A DNA stretch of 49,599 nt from positions 1 through 49,599 of the forward strand of contig JAGKSW010000094.1 in NCBI GenBank assembly GCA_018993265.1. Direction: 5' to 3'. Numbering within the stretch: position 1 is the first letter of the stretch; each line of letters begins with the position of its first letter. Positions 31,955 through 39,727 of this stretch are shown piece after piece. Source of the DNA: Nostoc sp. TH1S01 (GTDB taxonomy: Bacteria; Cyanobacteriota; Cyanobacteriia; Cyanobacteriales; Nostocaceae). A program made the position numbers and the translations under genes. The notes under the pieces were generated by a model that was given only the letters and a program-made list of their open reading frames with translations, searched no databases and was not told the DNA's origin.

Positions 31955-33001
31955 CTAAATTGTTTTTATATCTTCAGCAATGGTGTTTGAGCAATCTAAT
32001 GCTTGAGCTTTAATTTTGGTTGTATTTGAAGAAGATAATCCATTAAACTTAAAAGTTACTATCCAGTTTGGCTGAGTAGTGGAAAAATCTTCTGGAGTAA
32101 TAATTACTGTTCTATTTGGGGTTGCGATGTTTTCTGTGTAAGTATAGCTATTAATAGCTTGGGGATTAATATTACTTTGAATAATGCGACCACAATTATG
32201 GGTTTCATTAAAATCAACATACATCGAATCAATTTGATTATTATTGCTATCTAAAGCAAAAACATTGATGCGATTTATGTCTAATTTTGTCCGAGGAGAA
32301 GTAACGCGAAGCTCTACAGTCAAAGTGCCATTTGTGTTATTATTTACGCTTTGAATTGCCACTGTATGAGTACCTACCGTAGGACAAGCTAAATAAAAGT
32401 ATGGATTCTGAGGTACATCCTCTTTGCGAATTTCTAAATGTAGATGTGGCCAAGTAGCTCCTGTGCATCCAGATTTACCAATAACAGTTCCTTGAGTAAT
32501 TATGTCGCCTGGGTTAACGAACAGTTCAGATAAATGGTGGTAACTTACGCGATATTTTTGAATGATGTTGTTGTTATTGTCATACTTATAAGCTTGAATC
32601 TGAATAATTTTGCCACTGTTTACAAATCGCGCATCACACGCTGCTGCAATTCTGACAAATCCAGGACAACTGGCAATTACATCAGTTCCTTCATTGGCTT
32701 TAATATCAATTCCTTCATGCCAATCATATTCTCCACGAATAAGGCGCGGGCCGAAAGCGTCACCAATTTCATAAGGTGTATTTGGCGCACCAGCAATTGG
32801 CCAAATAAAATTACTAATTCCTGGAATATTACCATTAGGTTTAGAACCAGTAATTTTTGTAGCATTACTACATTCTGGATCTATACAACATGTTCCATCT
32901 TTACATACTGCAAAAGCCGCAGACTGTCGATAAAATGGTGAAGCTACTAAAGGTGTTAATAGACCAAGCTGTAACAAGCGACGACGAGAAATATAATTCA
33001 T
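31955..33001 (-). CDS. Tat-exported M23 family peptidase (LytM-type)
   Basis: A 348-aa protein with a twin-arginine-like signal (SRRRLLQLGLLTPLVASPF; cleavage near AFA). The catalytic M23 domain covers about residues 60-205. The first zinc motif is WHEGIDIKANEG (H-x3-D), and the second is H-L-H in ATWPHLHLEIRKE, with a preceding YHHLS loop. M23 peptidases cut peptidoglycan cross-links. The C-terminal 140 residues form a beta-rich domain (TVELRVTSPRTKLDINRINV) of unknown role, possibly cell-wall or sugar binding. Cysteine pairs near the N-terminus (CKDGTCCIDPEC) suggest a disulfide-stabilised exported protein. It stands alone, facing left. Confidence 0.88.
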   Translation of the reverse strand: MNYISRRRLLQLGLLTPLVASPFYRQSAAFAVCKDGTCCIDPECSNATKITGSKPNGNIPGISNFIWPIAGAPNTPYEIGDAFGPRLIRGEYDWHEGIDIKANEGTDVIASCPGFVRIAAACDARFVNSGKIIQIQAYKYDNNNNIIQKYRVSYHHLSELFVNPGDIITQGTVIGKSGCTGATWPHLHLEIRKEDVPQNPYFYLACPTVGTHTVAIQSVNNNTNGTLTVELRVTSPRTKLDINRINVFALDSNNNQIDSMYVDFNETHNCGRIIQSNINPQAINSYTYTENIATPNRTVIITPEDFSTTQPNWIVTFKFNGLSSSNTTKIKAQALDCSNTIAEDIKTI

Positions 33002-33592
33002 AGATAATACCTTTTTTTGCAGAGATATTTATCAATCAGACTGATTCATCAATACAGATGCTATTCTGAACTTGCATGAATAGCACTGTTTATTTAGCTG
33101 CTTTATCATTCACAAATATTTCAATGATGGCGAATAAATCAAAATTAGGTGGTTCAAATAAACTGGCATGATTAGTTGTATCCAAAATTAATTAATTCCT
33201 GTTCGACATTTTTGGCTGAAGACATGAATATACTCCTTTCATTAATTAATTTTCAAGCTAGGAAATAAACTTTTTAGCTTATTTTTAATTTCCTATTCGC
33301 TATAAAATCATTAGAACTTGATGATGACTGAGTTCCATACTGAAAAAATACTGACTTATGACTAACTTCTGACTGAGATAATTCAGACTTTCTACGTGGT
33401 TAGTTTATAGATACCTTGCGATCGCTCAAAGTCAGCCCTAAACTCTAGTTAGTAACTTACATACCCTAGTAGGTAATGAAGTTGTAGCTACTATAGATTT
33501 TGAATGCAACGACAGCACAAAAACGCGGGAATATCAAACCTTTTCCCCGCGTCTTGATTATTCTTTATATTTACTACAGTAGATATCGTCGT
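33002..33592. other. Intergenic region with a possible micro-peptide gene
   Basis: About 590 bases between the M23 gene and the 3D-domain gene, mostly AT-rich. The small minus-strand reading frame at 33090-33225 is listed separately. The rest shows no ORF or repeat. Confidence 0.45.
33090..33225 (-). pseudogene. Possible micro-peptide gene with a one-base frameshift
   Basis: ATG at 33225-33223 is preceded by AAAGGAG at ideal spacing. The frame codes MSSAKNVEQELINFGYN and then stops (TAA at 33172-33174). In the +1 frame a further stretch codes TTNHASLFEPPNFDLFAI through IIEIFVNDKAAK to a stop at 33090. Removing one T from the run TTTT would give one frame of about 44 residues. The strong ribosome site argues that it is translated. 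It could be a frameshifted small gene, a programmed frameshift or a sequencing error. I recognise no family. Confidence 0.4.
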
Positions 33593-34873
33593 TTATTTCT
33601 TGACTAGAAAATATGCTGTGGCATACTCAGGTAATTGCCTGATATGCTGGTTAAATTCTTGGCGATTTTGAAAAATTCCTGCTAAAAAATCGAGTTGGTA
33701 AAGATTGGGTAAAAATGCTCCACCTGTATCTGCAATTACTCCCATTCTAAGATTTTTACGTCCACCTTGGTTATGTTCTATAACTACTACTTTACCTAAG
33801 CCAACATTGAGAACATCTCCAGCAAAAGTCACTCCTGGTTTAATCGAAATTTTGGCATCTATTTTGTGACCATAACCTTTAATGGCATCTACTTTTTTAA
33901 AATACCAATAACGTTTTTGGGCTGTTGCTTTTAAACCACGGATGTAAGACATCCCATTATTTCTATCCACATTGAAGAAGGCTTGAGAACCATCAGTGAA
34001 TTTAATTAAAATCGTACCCTGCAAAAGAGCTTCTTCTAAACCCTCGCGGGTGAGATAAGCTAAAGGTTGAACTTTGCCAAATTCTTTCCCACCAGGTTCA
34101 TAAATACCTGATAAAACATCCTGTTTAGTGTATCTAGTATAGAATTTATCTGTATATGAACTATCTTTTAAACTATAAATTGGGGTATTAAACTTAGATG
34201 TTTTGGTGCGAGAACCTGGATGGGTAAAAACTGCGTATTTGGTAATGCGTAGCTGTTTTTGACTACTGTTTTGCTGGTTATAAGCATTCCATTTAATAAC
34301 ACGAAAATTATTATTAATAAAATTGGGGTCTTGGAGACGGGTCGGGCGATTACTTGCAATGTCTTCTTTTAAGACAACAATCATAAAATCTAAGGTTTTG
34401 AGAACATCTTCTACACTTACTCCTTGAGTTCCTAATAAACCTTTACGTTGAATATCTGGATCGTCAGCAGCGTGATCTTGAAAATATTTACGGGTATTAA
34501 CAAGAGTACTTAATAAATCTGATTGATTAAAATTAACTTTGCGAGTAGGTAATTTAGTTGAAGATAAAATCTGATTACCATTAATACTAAATTTATAATT
34601 CTTCCATTCATCAATAACGGGATATCCTACCGAGACTGAAGCTGCATATTTATCATATACTGGCTCTGAAACAGGGGGATTGACAGTAGCAGTTTGCATC
34701 GCAGCAAAAGAAATTCTCGGTGGAGATAAGGCTAAATCAGCCTGAATATTTTCTGCTTGGGCTAGTTCTTGGTTTTTTGACAGAGATTGAAAATAGCCAT
34801 GCGCGAAAGTAGGAGTTAATAAGGCGGCAATACCTAAAGAAAGACTGAGCTTTTGACTGAATAAGTTACTCAT
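33593..34873 (-). CDS. Exported 3D-domain protein, probable peptidoglycan-active enzyme (MltA-like)
   Basis: A 426-aa protein with a signal peptide (LSLSLGIAALLTPTFAHG). The C-terminal region has the 3D (Asp-Asp-Asp) domain: GYGHKIDAKISI, VVVIEHNQGG, and the key D-T-G-G-A motif (IADTGGAFLPNLYQLDFLAG). 3D domains form the double-psi barrel of MltA-type lytic transglycosylases and of resuscitation factor-like proteins. The middle (about 100-330) contains the predicted insert domain (KGLLGTQGVSVEDVLKTLDF). It is about 600 bases from the M23 peptidase gene on the same strand. Together they suggest local peptidoglycan remodelling. Full MltA catalytic residues are not confirmed here. Confidence 0.77.
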   Translation of the reverse strand: MSNLFSQKLSLSLGIAALLTPTFAHGYFQSLSKNQELAQAENIQADLALSPPRISFAAMQTATVNPPVSEPVYDKYAASVSVGYPVIDEWKNYKFSINGNQILSSTKLPTRKVNFNQSDLLSTLVNTRKYFQDHAADDPDIQRKGLLGTQGVSVEDVLKTLDFMIVVLKEDIASNRPTRLQDPNFINNNFRVIKWNAYNQQNSSQKQLRITKYAVFTHPGSRTKTSKFNTPIYSLKDSSYTDKFYTRYTKQDVLSGIYEPGGKEFGKVQPLAYLTREGLEEALLQGTILIKFTDGSQAFFNVDRNNGMSYIRGLKATAQKRYWYFKKVDAIKGYGHKIDAKISIKPGVTFAGDVLNVGLGKVVVIEHNQGGRKNLRMGVIADTGGAFLPNLYQLDFLAGIFQNRQEFNQHIRQLPEYATAYFLVKK

Positions 34874-35276
34874 GGTGAGAGAAAAATTTCTGTTAATAAA
34901 TAATAGTTACACTTGCTTAATATCTGGAGGATATTAATTTGACAATGCAAAAACCGTGATTACAATAGTGGCATTATAACTTGTTCAATTTTCATTAATG
35001 CTTTACCAAGTTCACCTTGGTAGAATGAAGCTCGCAAAAATCAGTACTTCCCATAGTCAGCCAATAATAGATACTCAGTAAGAAAATAGCCATGAAACTC
35101 TGATGCTCAATCGTTTGGAGGATTCATGAAAGATGTTCGGTATTTATTCAGATGAAAATATCCATATTATCGTTGTTCTGTCAATACGTAACATTTAGAC
35201 AAATGGCAGCAAATGATACTGTCAAAAATTGTACATGACAGTTTAATCATCTAATAATCTAAAAAAAATCTAAAAA
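34874..35276. other. Intergenic region, promoter for two divergent genes
   Basis: About 400 AT-rich bases between the divergent 3D-domain gene and the aminotransferase gene. I see no clear operator, repeat or ORF. Confidence 0.4.
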
Positions 35277-36584
35277 ATGTTAAGTATTTCCATTAATCAA
35301 CCTTTACCAAGTGTGCCGCGCTTGGTGACAGCTTTACCAGGAACTCGCGCTAAAGCAATTGTAGAACGCGATCGCGCCGTAACTTCCCCATCTTATACCC
35401 GCGACTATCCCTTAGTGGTGGCTCGCGGTCAAGGTTGTATGGTAGAAGACGTGGACGGCAATGTATTTTTAGATATGACCGCTGGTATTGCTGTTACTGC
35501 TACCGGACACGCCCACCCAGAAGTTGTGCAAGCCATTCAAGAACAGTCAGCTTGTTTGCTGCACATGTCAGGGACGGATTTTTATTATGAACCAATGGTG
35601 GAATTGGCAGAGAAATTAGCCTTTCGCGCCCCTTTTCCTGAAGGTGCAAAGGTATTTTTCAGCAATTCTGGGGCGGAGTCGAACGAAGGCGCAATTAAAC
35701 TAGCTCGATATTACACCAAGCGATCGCTCATCGTCGCATTCTTGGGCGCATTCCACGGACGTACCTACGGCGCAATGTCCTTGACTGGTTCTAAAACCGT
35801 GCAACGGGCTAACTTTGGGGCGTTAGTTCCTGGGGTAACTCACATTCCTTACGGCACGCACGCGAGTTTAGATTATTTAGAAAACCAACTATTTCATACC
35901 ATGCTCCCGCCCCAAGAAGTAGCAGCGATTTTCGTTGAACCAATTCAAGGCGAAGGCGGCTATATTGTCCCTGAAGATGGATTTTTGCAAAGAATTCGAG
36001 ATATCTGCGATCGCTACGGCATATTAATGGTAGTCGATGAAGTGCAATCAGGTATGGGGCGGACAGGTCGCTTGTTTGCTATTGAACATTGGGGTGTGAT
36101 GCCTGATATTATCACCACCGCTAAAGGTCTCGCCAGTGGTTTACCTTTAGGCGCAATTCTCGCTAGACCAGAATTAATGACCTGGCCGCCTGGTTCCCAC
36201 GCTACCACATTTGGCGGCAATCCTGTGGCTTGTGCAGCAGGTTTGGCAACTTTGCGACTTTTAGAAAGCGGCTTGATGACCAACGCTACCCAAATGGGAG
36301 AACTATTACAAGCTGGCTTAACCCAGCTACACCAACAATTTCCCAGAATGTCGTTACCCAGAGGCAAAGGTTTGATGGTAGCAGTGGATTTAGTCGATGA
36401 AGCTGGTAATTATAATAGTAAACTACGCGATCGCATCATCCAAGAAGCCTTTTTACGCGGTCTGTTATTACTTGGTTGTGGTAAAGCCGCAATTCGTTTT
36501 TGTCCACCCTTAATTATTGATAGCAACCAAATACAAACCGCCCTCGAAATTCTCTCTGACATTCTCAAAAGTTCTGAGTGCTGA
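35277..36584 (+). CDS. Class III PLP aminotransferase
   Basis: A 435-aa fold-type I aminotransferase of the ornithine/GABA/lysine omega-aminotransferase group. The PLP phosphate loop SNSGAESNEGAIKLAR spans about 129-144, D254 is in VVDEVQSGMGRTG, and K283 in TAKGLASGLPLGA is the Schiff-base lysine, all conserved. The GAFHGRTYGAMSLTGS block is characteristic of 4-aminobutyrate/acetylornithine types. It transfers an omega-amino group to 2-oxoglutarate; the natural substrate is unknown. The next gene on the same strand, 59 bases away, is a DUF1338 dioxygenase, so a lysine or 2-aminoadipate breakdown role is possible. Confidence 0.9.
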   Translation: MLSISINQPLPSVPRLVTALPGTRAKAIVERDRAVTSPSYTRDYPLVVARGQGCMVEDVDGNVFLDMTAGIAVTATGHAHPEVVQAIQEQSACLLHMSGTDFYYEPMVELAEKLAFRAPFPEGAKVFFSNSGAESNEGAIKLARYYTKRSLIVAFLGAFHGRTYGAMSLTGSKTVQRANFGALVPGVTHIPYGTHASLDYLENQLFHTMLPPQEVAAIFVEPIQGEGGYIVPEDGFLQRIRDICDRYGILMVVDEVQSGMGRTGRLFAIEHWGVMPDIITTAKGLASGLPLGAILARPELMTWPPGSHATTFGGNPVACAAGLATLRLLESGLMTNATQMGELLQAGLTQLHQQFPRMSLPRGKGLMVAVDLVDEAGNYNSKLRDRIIQEAFLRGLLLLGCGKAAIRFCPPLIIDSNQIQTALEILSDILKSSEC

Positions 36585-36643
36585 GTAAAAAATCTCCCTA
36601 GCCCCTAACCTCTCTGCGCCTCTGCGCCTCTGCGTGAGACATT

Positions 36644-37555
36644 ATGAAACCCGAACTCGCATCTTACCTCTGGGAATCACTTTGGCAAGAGTACAAAGCC
36701 AGAGTCAATTATGCCCAAATATACCAAAATATGATTACAGCAGCAGGGGGAACCGTTGCCAACGACCATATTGCTTTTCGGTCTTTGCGTTTGATAATCG
36801 ATAGTCCTCAAGGTGAAATTAACTTAGGTATCAACCACTTAGCACAAATTGCTGAAACCTTGGGTTACGAAGTTGCAGGTGAATATAAATTTGCCGCTAC
36901 CCATCTTTATGCGCGTCACTATCAGCATCCGCAAGCAGCAGAGTTTGATTTACCCAAACTATTTATTAGTGAACTAATTGTTGATGAATTGCCGGAAAAT
37001 ATTGCCCAACTAATTTATCAAACAGTATCAAAAATTCCCGACAAAATTATCTCTTCTTTTACACCTGTTTTTCCGGATGAAAATAATCTTGCCAGTATTA
37101 CCCAACAATTAAAGCAAATCTTTATTCGCCCTTGGCAAATTCCCCTGCGTTCCGTTGTGGAGGAAGTCAATAAAACTACTCAATATGGGGCTTGGGTATT
37201 GTTGCATGGTTACGCCGTCAATCACTTTACAGGCTACATCAACCGCCAAAATACCGCTGCTTATCCTGATATAGATACTACTGCTGATGCTTTGGCAAAT
37301 TTGGGTGTACCGATGAAAGCTGAAATTGAAGGAGATGTTAGTTCTGGTTTACGCCAAACTGCAACCCAAGCGGTAACAGAAATGGTTACAGTGTTAGATG
37401 ACAGCAGTCAAACAGAAATTCAAATTCCTTGGACTTACGCTTATTATGAACTTGCCCAACGTTACCTCATAGAAGATGAGCCTGGAAAGCCAAAACTTTT
37501 CGATGCTTTTTTAGGTAAAAATGCTCAACAATTGTTTGAAATGACGCGACGTTAA
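36644..37555 (+). CDS. DUF1338 protein, 2-oxoadipate dioxygenase/decarboxylase-like
   Basis: A 303-aa member of DUF1338. Characterised relatives (HglS of Pseudomonas, D-lysine pathway) are Fe2+-dependent enzymes converting 2-oxoadipate to D-2-hydroxyglutarate. The expected metal ligands and substrate arginine are visible: H42 with R46 in NDHIAFRSL, H188/H194 in LLHGYAVNHFTGYI, and E269 in YAYYELAQRY. It is shorter than HglS (about 460 aa). It follows an aminotransferase that could produce a 2-oxo or semialdehyde substrate, supporting a joint pathway. The pairing is inferred; activity is not demonstrated for this branch. Confidence 0.83.
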   Translation: MKPELASYLWESLWQEYKARVNYAQIYQNMITAAGGTVANDHIAFRSLRLIIDSPQGEINLGINHLAQIAETLGYEVAGEYKFAATHLYARHYQHPQAAEFDLPKLFISELIVDELPENIAQLIYQTVSKIPDKIISSFTPVFPDENNLASITQQLKQIFIRPWQIPLRSVVEEVNKTTQYGAWVLLHGYAVNHFTGYINRQNTAAYPDIDTTADALANLGVPMKAEIEGDVSSGLRQTATQAVTEMVTVLDDSSQTEIQIPWTYAYYELAQRYLIEDEPGKPKLFDAFLGKNAQQLFEMTRR

Positions 37556-37602
37556 TTAATTAGGATTGATAATTAGACAGGCAAACTCAAGTTATTAAAA
37601 TA

Positions 37603-37642
37603 AAAAGCGATCGCCTACACAACACCAAGAGCGATCGCTTTT
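37603..37642. terminator. Terminator built from two HIP1 sites
   Basis: AAAAGCGATCGC (37603-37614) and GCGATCGCTTTT (37631-37642) form a perfect 12-pair stem with a 16-base loop. A T run ends each arm on either strand, so it can serve both the DUF1338 gene (rightward) and the small exported protein gene (leftward, stop at 37673). Confidence 0.7.
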
Positions 37643-37672
37643 GATTGAAATAGTGATGAACACAATCTCTTA

Positions 37673-38095
37673 TTATTCCATTTGTAAGGAATAGCGAGAT
37701 AAAATAGCCTTCATTTTCAAGTTAGTCAACTGAATCACAGCTTTAATCATACTTTGCTGATCTGGATGTAAATCTAAACTCTCTAGAGCTTGATACAAAT
37801 TATTACCAGCTTGCAATTTTTCTTTCAGCTTTTCACGTTGTGAAAAATTTAAGATAGTAGTAATTTCCTTGTTGCGGCGTTGACGTAAAGCTTGCAGTTG
37901 TTGGCGTTCTTGAGGAGTAAAATCTGCTTCAGAATATGCAATAAATTCGATGGCAGCTTGGGGAGATTTGGCAATAATCAAGCTAGAGTTTGCATGAGTT
38001 TGTAGAGGTGTAGCTAACGCCATCCCAGGTATCAAAATGACAAGGACAAGAATATTAGCTAACAAAGACAGCCATTTGGGAAAATTAATTACCAT
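37673..38095 (-). CDS. Small exported helical protein, Spy/LTXXQ-like
   Basis: A 140-aa protein with a signal peptide (WLSLLANILVLVILIPGMALA, cleavage after ALA). The mature part is helical and charged: FTPQERQQLQALRQRRNKEI, LNFSQREKLKEKLQAG, and LDLHPDQQSMIKAVIQLTNL. The arrangement of the Q-R-x-x-L helices resembles Spy/CpxP (LTXXQ) periplasmic stress proteins, which act as ATP-independent chaperones, but this resemblance is loose. A GTG at 38107 is also in frame; ATG 38095 is used. Confidence 0.68.
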   Translation of the reverse strand: MVINFPKWLSLLANILVLVILIPGMALATPLQTHANSSLIIAKSPQAAIEFIAYSEADFTPQERQQLQALRQRRNKEITTILNFSQREKLKEKLQAGNNLYQALESLDLHPDQQSMIKAVIQLTNLKMKAILSRYSLQME

Positions 38096-38107
38096 TTTGA
38101 GAAACAC

Positions 38108-38640
38108 ATAAACGAAATTTCATACTCTGTCAGTTTTAGATGATTGAATTGGCACTTAGATACAAAACCAGGTTAGAAAAATTTTATATTCACAAATATT
38201 GAGAATATAAAATTGCCAATCTCAAATCCAAAACTGCGGAAAAATTCACAACCAGATGGTAGCTTAGATGATTTTGCTGCCTCTGTCTAGAAGGCGTAAA
38301 GTAAAATACAGAAGATAAGTATTTACTGAAAATCTATCTTTTCCAAGCACCCCTAAAAACTATTATCGGAGATTAGGGAAACTCAAAAAATAAATCACGC
38401 TACAGAAAATTTATGTTTAAGTAAGCCCTAAAAAATATAATCTCTAAAAATTCTCCTTGAAGAAATTGAATAATTAGATACCCAACTTTTTTAAGAAGTC
38501 GAGTATCTGAGCCAGTATGATTTTTACAAATCAAACAAACTTAACATAAGATAATTTTATATATTTTACGGAACTCAACTCTTGACAATCAATCAAAATA
38601 AACTATTGAAGGGTGAGCATAATTTTGCCCACCCTTCCAG
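38108..38640. other. Intergenic region with an AGATACCC-type inverted repeat and a terminator
   Basis: Near 38477-38510 there is an imperfect inverted repeat (AGATACCCAACTT ... AAGTCGAGTATCT), a common type of dispersed repeat in these genomes. The terminator at 38609-38636 is listed separately. No supported ORF. Confidence 0.45.
38609..38636 (-). terminator. Terminator hairpin after the M48 protease gene
   Basis: AAGGGTGAGC ... GCCCACCCTT (ten pairs with one mismatch, eight-base loop) immediately follows the M48 stop at 38641 on the minus strand. There is no clean T tract, but the position is right for a transcript end. Confidence 0.55.
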
Positions 38641-39603
38641 CTACTCAGACCTTTTCATTCTGTTAATTTCTTGTTGTAATTCTTCAATTTGTCGCCGTAA
38701 ATTTTCGGCTTCACTTGCTGATGTTTCTGCTGCAACATTTACTGCACCTTCAGAGGGCGATCGCTGATAATTACCTCGGCGGATTTGCTGATATTCTTCG
38801 GATACTGCCCACTCCCGTAAGTAATGTATCCGTTCCACAGCAAAGGGATGGCTTAACATCATGCCCTGAGCGCCATTGTAAATCAATAATTTATAAATTT
38901 GATTCAGTCCATCTTCATCCAACGCCTGATAATTTTCTGACTGACGGATAAATTCTTGTAAACTACATTCATGGGCATATTTGCTACTTCCGCCAGATAC
39001 CTTCATCATCGAAGACATGACAGGATTTAAGTCATCAAGCACTAACAATGCCGCCCGATCTGCTGTTAATTCTGCTTTTCGCCGCCATTCAAAAAAGGCA
39101 TAGATTAAAGCTTGGGTAACGAAATTACCAATACCAAAGGTCAATTCACCCAGGGCAGAAGCAGCACTCATCGCCCACATCGCCATTTGAATTAAAATAG
39201 TATGACCACATTTAATATGTCCTAGTTCATGGGCTAACACTGCCCTAATTTCGACTTCTTCCAGTAAGTCTAGTATGCCTGTGTTTATGACAATGAAAGG
39301 ATTTTCTTGCCCCAAAGCATAGCTATTGGCTTGGGGATCTTGTGAGACAAACAGTGCAGGTTCTGGATAAACGTCCAAATCCCGCACACATTCCCGAAAT
39401 ATCTGGTAAATAGTGGAATATTGCCTTGGCCCTACTTGGATGGTGTTACCCATTAGATAGACTAACTGCGGGCGTTCATAGACAAATTCCATGAATTTAC
39501 GGGCAATTAACTCAAATCCAGGTAAATTTCGTAAAGCTTGTTCAGCTTGGCGATCAAGTGGATGCCTGAAAGCATCGCTGGAAATTCCTGTGTAAGTTGG
39601 CAT
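38641..39603 (-). CDS. M48 family metallopeptidase with C-terminal coiled coil
   Basis: A 320-aa Ste24/HtpX-related zinc protease. The catalytic motif HELGH lies at residues 125-129, the third ligand Glu is in RRKAELTADRAAL, and the NTGILDLL strand precedes the motif. There are hydrophobic stretches (about 140-175) that could be membrane-associated. The C-terminal 30 residues (SEAENLRRQIEELQQEINRMK) form a coiled coil, unusual for the family and probably for oligomerisation. M48 proteases act in membrane protein quality control. It is divergent from the DinG-like gene across 124 bases of repeat-rich DNA. Confidence 0.88.
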   Translation of the reverse strand: MPTYTGISSDAFRHPLDRQAEQALRNLPGFELIARKFMEFVYERPQLVYLMGNTIQVGPRQYSTIYQIFRECVRDLDVYPEPALFVSQDPQANSYALGQENPFIVINTGILDLLEEVEIRAVLAHELGHIKCGHTILIQMAMWAMSAASALGELTFGIGNFVTQALIYAFFEWRRKAELTADRAALLVLDDLNPVMSSMMKVSGGSSKYAHECSLQEFIRQSENYQALDEDGLNQIYKLLIYNGAQGMMLSHPFAVERIHYLREWAVSEEYQQIRRGNYQRSPSEGAVNVAAETSASEAENLRRQIEELQQEINRMKRSE

Positions 39604-39612
39604 AATTTAATT

Positions 39613-39677
39613 CAGTGAACAGTTATCAGTGAACAGTGAACAGTCTAAGTTATCAGTCTAATAACTGATAACTGAAT
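39613..39677. repeat. CAGTGAACAGTTATCAG-type inverted repeat
   Basis: Units of AGTGAACAG and TTATCAG repeat and pair with CTGATAACTG, filling the divergent spacer between the M48 and DinG-like genes. Repeats of this type are frequent in heterocystous cyanobacteria. Confidence 0.55.
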
Positions 39678-39727
39678 AATAGAAATGGGGCTAATGGAAA
39701 AATCACTTTGTATGGGATTAAAAGCGT

